Below the pieces are notes generated by a model that did no database searches, was not told the DNA's origin, and saw nothing but the letters and a program-made list of their open reading frames with translations. Of a stretch of DNA of 64,000 bases, positions 20,452-28,909 are shown in pieces (the stretch's first letter is position 1; the number at the start of each line of letters is the position of its first letter). Source of the stretch: Nevskiales bacterium (lineage in GTDB: Bacteria > Pseudomonadota > Gammaproteobacteria > Nevskiales > Nevskiaceae). The position numbers and the translations under genes were made by a program. The stretch spans positions 60,459-124,458 of the forward strand of contig JAQVDP010000015.1 in the NCBI GenBank assembly GCA_028698335.1, written 5' to 3'.

Positions 20452-23210
20452 GTGGCGATCGCAAACCGCTGATTCTGGTCGACGGCTCGAGCTGGCTGTT
20501 CCGCGCGTACCACGCGCTGCCGCCGCTGACCAACTCCGCCGGTGAACCGACCGGCGCGGTGGTCGGCATGGGCAACATGCTGCGCAAGCTGATGCGCGAC
20601 TATCAGCCGGAGCGGATCTGCGTGGTCTTCGACCCCAAGGGCAAGACCTTCCGCAACGACCTGTATCCGGACTACAAGGCCAACCGCGCCGAAACCCCCG
20701 AGGACCTGTCGGCGCAGTATCCGGCGGTGCTGGAAATGATCGAGGCGCTGGGCCTGCCGATGGTCACGGTCGACGGCGTCGAGGCCGACGACGTGATCGG
20801 CACCCTCGCCCGCTGTGCCGAACGGCGCGGCGAGCCGGTATTGATCGTCACCAGCGACAAGGACATGGCGCAGCTCGTCGACACGCGCACCGCACTGCTC
20901 GACACGATGAAGAACCGTCGCCTCGATCCGGACGGCGTGGTGGAGAAGTTCGGGGTTCCGCCGGAGCGCATCATCGACTACCTGGCGCTGATGGGCGACA
21001 CCAGCGACAACATCCCCGGCGTGCCCAAGGTCGGCCCGAAAACCGCGGCCAAGTGGATCGGCGAGTTCGGCTCCCTCGACGCGCTGATCGAGCGCGCCGA
21101 CGAGGTCAAGGGCAAGGTCGGCGAGAATCTGCGCGCGCACCTCGATCAGCTGCCGCTGTCCCGCGAGCTGGCGACGATCAAATGCGACGTCGAGCTGCCG
21201 CTGAGCCTGGATCAGCTGCATCCCCGCGAAACCGACCGCGAGCGTCTGCTCGCCCTGGCGCAGCGGCTCGAGCTGAAGCGCTGGGTCGACGAACTGCGGG
21301 ATCCCGAAACCGCCACCGGCGCAACCGATACCGGCGACGGGATGGCGGCGACGGCGACGGCGGCATCGGCACCGACCGAAACGACCACGGTCATGGACGA
21401 CGCCGCGCTCGCGGAGATGATCGCGGCGCTGGAGGGGGCGGACCTGATCTGCTTCGACACCGAGACCGACAGCCTCGATTCCAACCAGGCCCGTCTGGTC
21501 GGCCTGGCATTCGCCGTGGAAGCCGGCAAGGCCTGGTACGTCCCGCTCGGGCACGACTACCTCGGCGCCCCCGAGCAACTCGACCGCGACAGCGTCCTGA
21601 CGCGGCTCAGGCCCGTGCTCGAAGCAACCGACAGACCCAAGCTCGGCCAGCACATCAAGTACGACCTCAACGTGATGGCCGGCCACGGCGTTCAGGTCCG
21701 CGGGGTCGCCCACGACACGATGCTGCAGAGCTACGTGCTCGACGCCGCCGGCAATCGCCACGACATGGACACGCTGGCGCAGAAGCATCTCGGCCATCAG
21801 ACGATCTCGTTCACCGACATCGCGGGCAAGGGCAAGAATCAGCTCACCTTCAACCAGATCTCGATCGACAAGGCGGCGCCGTATTCGGCCGAGGACGCCG
21901 ACATCACCCTGCGCCTGCACGAGTGCCTGCACCCGCAGATCGAGGCCGAACCGGCGCTGAAGAAGGTCTACGAGACCATCGAGATGCCGCTGGTGCCGGT
22001 CCTCGCGAAAATGGAGCAGACCGGCGTCAAGGTCGACGTCGCCCTGCTCAACACGATCAGCCGGGAGCTGGCCGAGCGCATGGACCAGCTGCAGGCCCAG
22101 GCCCACGAGCAGGCCGGCGGCGCCTTCAATCTCGGCTCGCCCAAGCAGCTTGGAGTGATTCTCTACGAGCAGCTCCAACTGCCGGTGCTGGGCAAGACAC
22201 CCAAGGGCGAACCGTCCACGGCCGAAAGCGTGCTCGAGGAACTGGCGACCCAGCATCCGCTGCCGCGGCTGATCCTCGACTGGCGCGCCCTGCAGAAACT
22301 GCGCTCGACCTATGCCGAGCAACTGCCGCAGGCGGTCAACCCGCGCACCGGTCGCATCCATACCTCCTACCACCAGGCTGTCGCCGCGACCGGACGCCTG
22401 TCTTCGTCCGACCCCAACCTGCAGAACATTCCGATCCGCAGCGCCGAGGGCCGCCGCATCCGCCAGGCCTTCGTCGCCGAAGCCGGCCAGTGCCTGCTTG
22501 CGATCGACTACTCGCAGATCGAACTGCGCCTGATGGCCCATTTCTCAGGCGACACGCGCCTGCAGCAGGCCTTCCGCGACCGGCAGGACATCCACCGCGC
22601 GACCGCGGCCGAGGTCTTCGGGCTGCCGCTCGACGAGGTGTCATCGGAACAGCGCCGGGCCGCCAAGGCGATCAATTTCGGACTGATCTACGGCATGTCG
22701 GCCTTCGGACTGGCTCGCCAGCTCGGCATCGCCCGCGGCGAGGCGCAGGACTACATCGACCGTTTCTTCGGGCGCTACCCGGGCGTGAAGCGGTTCATGG
22801 ACGACACCCGCACCCAGGCCCGCGAGCGCGGCTACGTCGAAACCCTGTTCGGACGCCGGCTGTACCTGCGCGAGATCAACTCGCGCAACGCGGCGCAGCG
22901 CCAGTACGCCGAGCGCACCGCGATCAATGCCCCGCTGCAGGGCACCGCCGCCGATCTGATCAAGCTGGCCATGATCGACATCGCCGACTTCCTGCAGCGG
23001 GAGGCACCGGCCGTCCGCATGATCATGCAGGTCCACGACGAACTGGTGTTCGAGGGGCCGACGGCCGAGATCGAACGGCACGCCCCGGCGATCGCCGGCC
23101 GGATGTGCCGTATATCCCCTCTCTCGGTACCGCTCGTCGCCGACTGGGGGGTTGCGGACCAGTGGGATGCGGCACATTCCGGCAACGGTCACGCAAGTAG
23201 CGACGACTGA
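20448..23210 (+). CDS. polA: DNA polymerase I
   Basis: The 920-residue enzyme starts at a GTG overlapping the lysA stop. The 5'-3' exonuclease domain (1-290) includes LILVDGSSWLFRAYHA and GVEADDVIGTL. The 3'-5' exonuclease domain begins near residue 335 and keeps the catalytic FDTETDSL, so proofreading is retained. The polymerase domain includes LLAIDYSQIELR, the O-helix RRAAKAINFGLIYG and MQVHDELVFE. It fills gaps in repair and removes Okazaki primers. Translation is likely coupled to lysA. Confidence 0.97.
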   Translation: MSGDRKPLILVDGSSWLFRAYHALPPLTNSAGEPTGAVVGMGNMLRKLMRDYQPERICVVFDPKGKTFRNDLYPDYKANRAETPEDLSAQYPAVLEMIEALGLPMVTVDGVEADDVIGTLARCAERRGEPVLIVTSDKDMAQLVDTRTALLDTMKNRRLDPDGVVEKFGVPPERIIDYLALMGDTSDNIPGVPKVGPKTAAKWIGEFGSLDALIERADEVKGKVGENLRAHLDQLPLSRELATIKCDVELPLSLDQLHPRETDRERLLALAQRLELKRWVDELRDPETATGATDTGDGMAATATAASAPTETTTVMDDAALAEMIAALEGADLICFDTETDSLDSNQARLVGLAFAVEAGKAWYVPLGHDYLGAPEQLDRDSVLTRLRPVLEATDRPKLGQHIKYDLNVMAGHGVQVRGVAHDTMLQSYVLDAAGNRHDMDTLAQKHLGHQTISFTDIAGKGKNQLTFNQISIDKAAPYSAEDADITLRLHECLHPQIEAEPALKKVYETIEMPLVPVLAKMEQTGVKVDVALLNTISRELAERMDQLQAQAHEQAGGAFNLGSPKQLGVILYEQLQLPVLGKTPKGEPSTAESVLEELATQHPLPRLILDWRALQKLRSTYAEQLPQAVNPRTGRIHTSYHQAVAATGRLSSSDPNLQNIPIRSAEGRRIRQAFVAEAGQCLLAIDYSQIELRLMAHFSGDTRLQQAFRDRQDIHRATAAEVFGLPLDEVSSEQRRAAKAINFGLIYGMSAFGLARQLGIARGEAQDYIDRFFGRYPGVKRFMDDTRTQARERGYVETLFGRRLYLREINSRNAAQRQYAERTAINAPLQGTAADLIKLAMIDIADFLQREAPAVRMIMQVHDELVFEGPTAEIERHAPAIAGRMCRISPLSVPLVADWGVADQWDAAHSGNGHASSDD

Positions 23211-23342
23211 AGGAAATTTTGTTCGAAACCCGCCCCGAGATGGCGGCTGGGGCGAGTATTGCGCGCCTGTAACCGTTTGATTCGAAAGGTTCAGATGCCG
23301 TTCAGCTTGGCAGGCACCCCGCCGTTTCGAACCGGGGACATT

Positions 23343-23369
23343 GAACTTTGTCCGGGCGCCTCCATCTAA
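23343..23369 (+). promoter_or_regulatory. Sigma-E (RpoE/AlgU)-type promoter
   Basis: GAACTT, a 16-bp spacer and TCTAA match the extracytoplasmic stress sigma consensus GAACTT-N16-TCTGA. Transcription would start near 23376. No ORF follows before the intrinsic terminator at 23455, so the product should be a small RNA. Confidence 0.75.
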
Positions 23370-23375
23370 TCTTCT

Positions 23376-23490
23376 GAGTGGCGATTCTCCCTGTCCCACT
23401 CCCCGCCTCACTCCCTGGGCGGGTCCGGCATCCCCCAACAGCCGGAAAGCGTGGCCCGGTGACTCCCCCCAAGTCACCGGGTCTTTTTAT
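23376..23490 (+). ncRNA. Candidate ErsA/Spot 42-position small RNA
   Basis: The predicted transcript is about 115 nt, from the sigma-E-type start to the T-run of a strong terminator (stem CCCGGTGACT/AGTCACCGGG, 23455-23481, then TCTTTTT). It lies downstream of polA in the gap before yihA. Spot 42 of enterics and the AlgU-dependent ErsA of Pseudomonas occupy the same place. It is rich in CU stretches without stable pairing (CTCCCTGTCCCACTCCCC). C-runs also sit in two hairpin loops: ATCCCCCAACA at 23430-23440 and the terminator loop. Such anti-Shine-Dalgarno loops are typical of Hfq-dependent repressors. Confidence 0.7.
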
Positions 23491-23523
23491 GCCCGTCGCA
23501 CGCCCTCCGGAGCGGGTCCGCAA

Positions 23524-25668
23524 TCAGGTCATCAGCGGCCCCATCTTGTTGATCGCGCTGCCCTGGATGTAGTCCACACCCGCCGATCGCAGCGCCTGAA
23601 CCAGCGACTCGGATTCGATGCTGATCGCGACGGTCTTGCGGTTCAGCAGGTGCGCCGCCCGGCAGATCCACTCGAGCTGGGCTCCATCGATCGCGTCCCC
23701 CTCGATGTTGTGCGTGATATTCGGATGCAACTTCATGAAGTCGATCGGCAAATGGCGCAACTGGGTGATCCCCATCGTCGTCTGGCAGCGATCGAGCGAG
23801 AAGCGGACTCCGGTCGGACGCAGTTGCTCCATGAAGCGCTGCACCACCGAACTCTGGCTCAGCGTGAACGCCTCGTCGATCTCGAAACACAGGCGCTCGG
23901 CCGAGAACGGCGCCTCGGTCACGATCTCGAAGACGCTCGCCGCGAAGTCCGGCTCCAGCAGCGACGGCGCCGAAAGGTTCAGGGTGACGCAGCGGTGCGC
24001 ATCGAGAACGCCCGGATTGTTCCCCAGCATGGCGATGACGGTCTTGAGCGTCCACAGATCCACCTGATGCGACTGATGCAGACGCTCGATGGCCGGCAGG
24101 TAATACGCCGGCTCTAGCCAGACGCCGTCGTCATCCTCGGCGCGGATGAAGAACTCGATCATAGGCTTGTCGACGCGCGCATCGGCCGGCTCGAGCACCT
24201 GGGAGATCAGGTGCGCGCGGCCGTCGGCCATGCGCGGCAGCAGCCATTCCAGCCACACCTTGTCCTCACGCCGCCGCTGTTTGACCTTGTCGTCGGGGAT
24301 CTGCGCCAGCGCCTGATTGCCGCCGCGGTTCTTGGCCTCCGCCAGCAGGTTCTCGGACGCCGCGAGCACTTCCCCGCGATCGCGCGTCTCGCGGGTGATG
24401 GGAACGATCGCGATACTCAGCGTACACGGCAGCCGCTGCCCTTCCCAGACCATCGGATTCTGGTCGGCATGGTTCCGGATCCGCTCGGCGGCCTCCTTCG
24501 CGCGCGCCTCGTCGAATCCGATCAGCAGCGCGGCAAAACGGGCATTGGCGCTGCGGTAGCCGGTCCCTGCCCCCACCAGGGCCATTTCGATGTTCTTGGC
24601 GGCGTGCCAGAGCGCCTGCTCGCCTGCCCAGTAGCCGTGTTCGTCGTTGATGTGATCGAGGTTGTCGACCCGGATCGACAGCATCATGTGCTGGGTCCCG
24701 GTCGCCTTGGCCTCGGCCAGCAGCTCATCAAGCCGGCGCTCGAACGGCTCCCGTGACAGCAGGTTGGTCCCCCAGTCCTGCATCTCGGTATCCGCGATGC
24801 TGAGCTGCTCGCGCATCTGTTCCTGAACATGCTCGGCATCGGCGCGATTGATGCGGACGATGCCGCCGATCGACTCGTTGCCGTTGTCGAGCACCGACCC
24901 GGCAGTGATCATGACCTGAATCGCCTCGTTTTCGTGGGTCAGCAGAATGGCCTGCTGAATCTGCGGGATCGACGAACGCGACGACAGCACCCGGTCGAGA
25001 AAATTGCTCAGCGGAAAGTCCTGGAAATGCTCGCGGCCGTCCTGGTACAGCGGGATGCAATCGGAGAACCGGCGCCCGACGAGGCTCTCCCGCGGACAGC
25101 GCAGCAGCGTGGCCGCCGCGGGCGACCCGCCCAGCACGGTGCCGCTCGCATCGGTCACGATCAGCGCTTCCTGCGCCATCCCCAGCAGGGCCTGACGGCA
25201 GTTCACCAGCATCTGCTGTTCGCGGCCGGCCTGCACCAGCTTTTCGCGCAAGCCGCGGTTCATCTGCAGCATCGCATTGAGCTGTTCGGTGCGCTGATGC
25301 AGCTCGCCGCGAGCCGCCTTGATCTGGAGATCGCTCTGCCCCTGATCCCGGCGCAGACGCTCCGGCAGCTGTCGAAACAGTCGCTGCAACGGTTCGTGGA
25401 CCTGGCGCCGCCAGACCCACCCGGCGATCAGCAGTACGCTGATCCACTCCAGCACCGGATACGGCGCGACCGCGAGCAGGACCGCAGCGGAGGGGTCGCG
25501 ACCCAGTACGTGAATGACCAGCCAGTAGTTGATTGCCGCGATGGCAAGCCCCGACAGGACGGCAGTCGCCAGCACCCCGACCAGCACTTGATAGCGACGA
25601 CGCCCCAACCTCCGAACCAGTAGCCGCACGCTGTCAGCTCCTTTTCTCGACGTTTGTTCGGTCGACAT
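23524..25668 (-). CDS. Membrane protein with PAS, degenerate GGDEF and degenerate EAL domains
   Basis: The 714-residue protein has two N-terminal membrane helices (30-90) and a coiled-coil segment. A PAS domain (about 160-280) has DASGTVLGGSPAA. A GGDEF-like domain (about 315-450) has the signature position SANARFAAL, not GG(D/E)EF. An EAL-like C-terminus lacks the EAL triad and has FEIDEA, SLDRCQTTMG and QGSAIN at the catalytic positions. Neither cyclic-di-GMP synthesis nor hydrolysis is expected. It could be a c-di-GMP receptor or scaffold of the LapD/FimX kind. It converges on the small RNA gene. Confidence 0.85.
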   Translation of the reverse strand: MSTEQTSRKGADSVRLLVRRLGRRRYQVLVGVLATAVLSGLAIAAINYWLVIHVLGRDPSAAVLLAVAPYPVLEWISVLLIAGWVWRRQVHEPLQRLFRQLPERLRRDQGQSDLQIKAARGELHQRTEQLNAMLQMNRGLREKLVQAGREQQMLVNCRQALLGMAQEALIVTDASGTVLGGSPAAATLLRCPRESLVGRRFSDCIPLYQDGREHFQDFPLSNFLDRVLSSRSSIPQIQQAILLTHENEAIQVMITAGSVLDNGNESIGGIVRINRADAEHVQEQMREQLSIADTEMQDWGTNLLSREPFERRLDELLAEAKATGTQHMMLSIRVDNLDHINDEHGYWAGEQALWHAAKNIEMALVGAGTGYRSANARFAALLIGFDEARAKEAAERIRNHADQNPMVWEGQRLPCTLSIAIVPITRETRDRGEVLAASENLLAEAKNRGGNQALAQIPDDKVKQRRREDKVWLEWLLPRMADGRAHLISQVLEPADARVDKPMIEFFIRAEDDDGVWLEPAYYLPAIERLHQSHQVDLWTLKTVIAMLGNNPGVLDAHRCVTLNLSAPSLLEPDFAASVFEIVTEAPFSAERLCFEIDEAFTLSQSSVVQRFMEQLRPTGVRFSLDRCQTTMGITQLRHLPIDFMKLHPNITHNIEGDAIDGAQLEWICRAAHLLNRKTVAISIESESLVQALRSAGVDYIQGSAINKMGPLMT

Positions 25669-25695
25669 CCGCCGGGTGGCCGGGCGCGCGGCGCC

Positions 25696-26376
25696 CTACT
25701 CGACTGGAGGCGTCCCCCTCAACAGCTCCACGACTCGGCTTCGACATTCCTCGATCCCCTTGCGCCCCGGTGCCGAGAACAATTGCACGGAGCAACCCGG
25801 CGCATCGTTCAGCGCCCGCCCCACCGCCAGCAACGTATTCTTTGACGCGCCGAAGCTCAGCTTATCAGCCTTGGTCAGCAGAATGTGGCACGGCAGGCCC
25901 CGGTGCACGGCCCATTCGACCATCTGCTGATCGAAGGGCGTCAGGGGGTGACGGACGTCCATGATCAGGACCAGCCCGCGCAGATTCTCGCGCTTCTCCA
26001 GATACTCCCCGATGAGCCTGCCCCAGTCCCGGCTGAGATCCTTCGGGACCTTGGCGTAGCCGTAGCCCGGCAGATCCGCCAGGCGGCCATCGCGGACCGC
26101 GAACAGATTGATCAGCTGCGTGCGCCCCGGGGTCTTGCTCACCCGCGCCAGGGCGTTACGCCCGCACAGGACGTTGAGCGCACTGGATTTGCCGGCGTTG
26201 GAACGTCCGACGAACGCCACTTCCGGGAGCACGTCACGCGGCAGCTGGGCCATGCGCGCGCAGGACAGCAGGAATTCGGCACCGGCGAAGGGATTGGATT
26301 CGGGCGGGGGCGACGTCACGCCCCCATGCCCCGGAACGGCGGTGGCGGGTCGGCGGCGGCGAGGCGGATTCGTCAT
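25696..26376 (-). CDS. yihA: Ribosome biogenesis GTP-binding protein YihA/YsxC (EngB)
   Basis: The 226-residue TRAFAC-class GTPase has G1 GRSNAGKSSALN, G2-region KTPGRTQLIN, G3 DLPGYGYAKV and G4 LTKADKLS. It is needed for late 50S subunit assembly. The ATG at 26376 (MTNPPRRRR) is used. It gives a basic N-terminal extension of about 30 residues before the family core starting FLLSCARM. A TTG at 26400 would be longer. The polA/sRNA/yihA/cyt c4/dsbA order is shared with Pseudomonas. Confidence 0.95.
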   Translation of the reverse strand: MTNPPRRRRPATAVPGHGGVTSPPPESNPFAGAEFLLSCARMAQLPRDVLPEVAFVGRSNAGKSSALNVLCGRNALARVSKTPGRTQLINLFAVRDGRLADLPGYGYAKVPKDLSRDWGRLIGEYLEKRENLRGLVLIMDVRHPLTPFDQQMVEWAVHRGLPCHILLTKADKLSFGASKNTLLAVGRALNDAPGCSVQLFSAPGRKGIEECRSRVVELLRGTPPVE

Positions 26377-26585
26377 GGCAGGGTCGAACGGACGGAACAA
26401 GCCTCACAGCATACCCAAGGCCCGGCGACAATGGCCCGACCAAGGACGATCGGGCGCAGCAGCACCCGAATCGTGAGAAATGCCCGCCGGACATGTAAAA
26501 TCCCGCGACCATCTGCACAACAGTCCGTCGCGACAGCCCCTCCCCCGGAGTCGCCGCACGGATGCCACCTTGGGAGTCATGACGA

Positions 26586-27212
26586 ATGAAGCGCGTTCTG
26601 CTGGCCGCATTGCTGTGCGCCCCGCTGTCTGTGTGGGCTGAATCCACCAACACCGACCCGTTCACCGAAGGCAGCGTCGAGGCCGGAGCGGCCAAGGCCG
26701 CGGTCTGCGCCGCGTGCCACGGCCAGGGCGGCAACAGCTCCAACCCGCAGTGGCCGAAGCTGGCCGGCCAGGGTTCGCGTTACATCTACGAACAGCTGCA
26801 GCAGTTCAAGTCCGGCGCGCGCGTCAACGCGCTGATGGCCGGCCAGGTCGCCGCGCTCAGCGACGAGGACATGCGCAATCTCGCGGCCTACTTCGCCGCC
26901 CAGCCGGCCAGCCCGGGTGTCGCCAGCGAAGCGGCGGTTCCGGTCGCGGAAGGCCTGTATCGCGGCGGCGACAGCGCACGCGGCATTCCGGCGTGCTCGG
27001 GTTGCCACACGCCGAACGGCGCCGGCGTCGAGGCTTCGGCGTATCCGCGCGTCGGCGGCCAGCACGCCGTCTACGTCGCCAGCCGGCTCAAGGCCTATCG
27101 CGACGCCGCCGGAACCGGCGAAGGGAACTTCGCAATCATGGCCGGGGTCGCATCCAAGTTGACCGACGCGGAGATCGAAGCGCTGGCGTCGTACGTCAAC
27201 GGCCTTCAGTAA
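26586..27212 (+). CDS. Dihaem cytochrome c4
   Basis: The 208-residue periplasmic protein has a signal peptide (cleavage after VWA) and two cytochrome c domains, each with a haem motif: CAACH near residue 42 and CSGCH near residue 136. Conserved GQGGNSSNPQWPKLAGQ and GQHAVYVASRLKAYR mark the c4 family, which passes electrons to terminal oxidases. It is 24 bp upstream of dsbA on the same strand, and the two likely form an operon. Confidence 0.95.
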   Translation: MKRVLLAALLCAPLSVWAESTNTDPFTEGSVEAGAAKAAVCAACHGQGGNSSNPQWPKLAGQGSRYIYEQLQQFKSGARVNALMAGQVAALSDEDMRNLAAYFAAQPASPGVASEAAVPVAEGLYRGGDSARGIPACSGCHTPNGAGVEASAYPRVGGQHAVYVASRLKAYRDAAGTGEGNFAIMAGVASKLTDAEIEALASYVNGLQ

Positions 27213-27236
27213 CCGACCACAACCAGGATCCTGATC

Positions 27237-27893
27237 ATGCGCCTGTTCGTCCGCGGCCTTCTGGCCGCCGCACTGTCCCTGACTGCCCTTGCCTGCTCCG
27301 CCGGCGATACCGCCAGCGCCTACACCGAGGGCAAGCACTACAAGGAAGTGCGCAACGTTCAGGCGCCGACGGACCCCAAGCGCATCGAAGTCGACGAGTT
27401 CTTCTGGTACGGCTGCCCGCACTGCTTCGCGTTCGACCCCACGATCGAAGCCTGGGCCAAGACCAAGCCGGCCGACGTCGACTTCGTGCGCGTCCCCAAC
27501 TCGCTGGGCCGGCCGCAGGGCGTGATCCACGCCAAGGCCTACTACACCGCAGAAGCCCTGGGCGTACTCGACCAGATGCATCATCCGCTGTTCAACACGA
27601 TCCAGAACGACCACATCCCGCTCAGCGACGAAGCGCAGCTGGCAACGGTGTTCAACAAGTACACCGGCGTCCTTCCGGACGTCTTCAGCAGCACCTTCAA
27701 CGGCTTCTCGGTCGACGCCAAGACCCGCAAGGCCGAGCAGATGGCCCGCGACTTCGGCATCACCAGCGTTCCGACGGTGGTGGTCGGCGGCAAGTACGTC
27801 ACCAGCGGCAGCATGGCCGGATCGTTCCAGGAAGCCACCAAGGTGATCGATTTCCTGATCGAAAAGGTTCGCAAGGAACGTGCTGCCAACTGA
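27237..27893 (+). CDS. dsbA: Thiol:disulfide interchange protein DsbA
   Basis: The 218-residue periplasmic oxidase has an N-terminal signal, possibly a lipoprotein signal (LTALAC). The thioredoxin fold carries active site CPHC in FFWYGCPHCFAF and cis-proline in ITSVPTVVV. A helical insertion lies between. It introduces disulfides into exported proteins. The next gene's start overlaps its last codons, and an intrinsic terminator follows within that next ORF. Confidence 0.95.
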   Translation: MRLFVRGLLAAALSLTALACSAGDTASAYTEGKHYKEVRNVQAPTDPKRIEVDEFFWYGCPHCFAFDPTIEAWAKTKPADVDFVRVPNSLGRPQGVIHAKAYYTAEALGVLDQMHHPLFNTIQNDHIPLSDEAQLATVFNKYTGVLPDVFSSTFNGFSVDAKTRKAEQMARDFGITSVPTVVVGGKYVTSGSMAGSFQEATKVIDFLIEKVRKERAAN

Positions 27894-28872
27894 AGCATTG
27901 CGCTCCAGACTGATCGCCCGGCTCAGCGCCGGGCTTTTTGTTGCGCTTTGCGCCGACACCACGGCCCAGGCGATTCCGCTGACCTCGCTGGAACGGACCT
28001 GCGAGCTGATCGGGGAACGCCTCGGCAGTGTCGGCGTCCGGCAATGCCTCGATTCCGGACTGCAGATCGGCGGCGGCGCCAGTGTCAGCGGCCTGCCGCT
28101 GCTGTATCGCGACTACGCGGCCACCTCCCAGCGTGAACCGCCGAAGCGGGTCCTGATGATCGGCGGGATCCACGGTGACGAGCTGTCGTCGATCAGCGTC
28201 GTCTTCAAGTGGATGGATCGCCTGGAACACAGCCGCTTCCAGCCGTTCCACTGGCGCGTGGCGCCCTGCACCAACCCCGACGGCCTGCTGCTGCAGCCGT
28301 CGACCCGCGTCAATGCCCGCGGCGTGGACCTCAACCGCAATTTTCCCAGCGCCGACTGGGAACGCGCCGCCCTGACGTACTGGACCCGGCGCACCGGCAG
28401 CGATCCACGCCGCTACCCCGGCCCCTCGGCGTTGTCCGAGCCGGAGACCCGCTGGCTGGTCGATCAGATCGAGGCCTTCCAACCGGATGCAATCGTCTCG
28501 GTCCACGCCCCTTACGGCGTCCTCGACTTCGACGGCCCGCAGGAACCCCCTGAACGTTTCGGCTACCTGCATCTGCACCAGCTCGGGACCTACCCGGGAT
28601 CGCTGGGCAACTATGCCGGCGTCAATCGGGGCCTGCCGGTGATCACGCTGGAGCTGCCCCACGCCGGCATCATGCCGACGGCGCAGCAATGGCAGCGCAT
28701 CTGGGCCGACATGCTGACCTGGCTGGACGAGCGGCTGACCGACCCGGCGCCGATCTACCTGCGCCTCGATGCCGATCCATGGAACGGCAGCCCCCCCGAC
28801 GATGCGGACGGGCGCGCCGACTTCGGGGCCTCGGCACTCAACCTGCTGCCGCGCCAGGCCGCCCCCCAGTAA
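27880..28872 (+). CDS. M14 family zinc carboxypeptidase, MpaA-like
   Basis: The 330-residue protein starts at GTG 27880, inside the end of dsbA. A likely signal peptide covers residues 9-31 (RLIARLSAGLFVALC..TAQA). Zinc ligands are His and Glu in GGIHGDE and the His in SVHAPYG. Catalytic Glu is in TLELPHAG, and ARGVDLNRNFP is the substrate-carboxylate block. This fits murein tripeptide amidase MpaA or similar peptidoglycan-peptide hydrolases. The sequence coding for the signal peptide contains a perfect terminator hairpin, so expression is probably low unless there is readthrough. Confidence 0.8.
   Translation: MLPTEALRSRLIARLSAGLFVALCADTTAQAIPLTSLERTCELIGERLGSVGVRQCLDSGLQIGGGASVSGLPLLYRDYAATSQREPPKRVLMIGGIHGDELSSISVVFKWMDRLEHSRFQPFHWRVAPCTNPDGLLLQPSTRVNARGVDLNRNFPSADWERAALTYWTRRTGSDPRRYPGPSALSEPETRWLVDQIEAFQPDAIVSVHAPYGVLDFDGPQEPPERFGYLHLHQLGTYPGSLGNYAGVNRGLPVITLELPHAGIMPTAQQWQRIWADMLTWLDERLTDPAPIYLRLDADPWNGSPPDDADGRADFGASALNLLPRQAAPQ
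27916..27939 (+). terminator. Intrinsic terminator after dsbA, inside next ORF
   Basis: GCCCGGC pairs with GCCGGGC around TCAGC and is followed by TTTTTG. It lies 23 bp after the dsbA stop but within codons 13-20 of the M14 peptidase frame. Confidence 0.8.
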
Positions 28873-28909
28873 GCCACCGCGGGACGCGGATGGCGGCCAG
28901 GCGGGCTCT

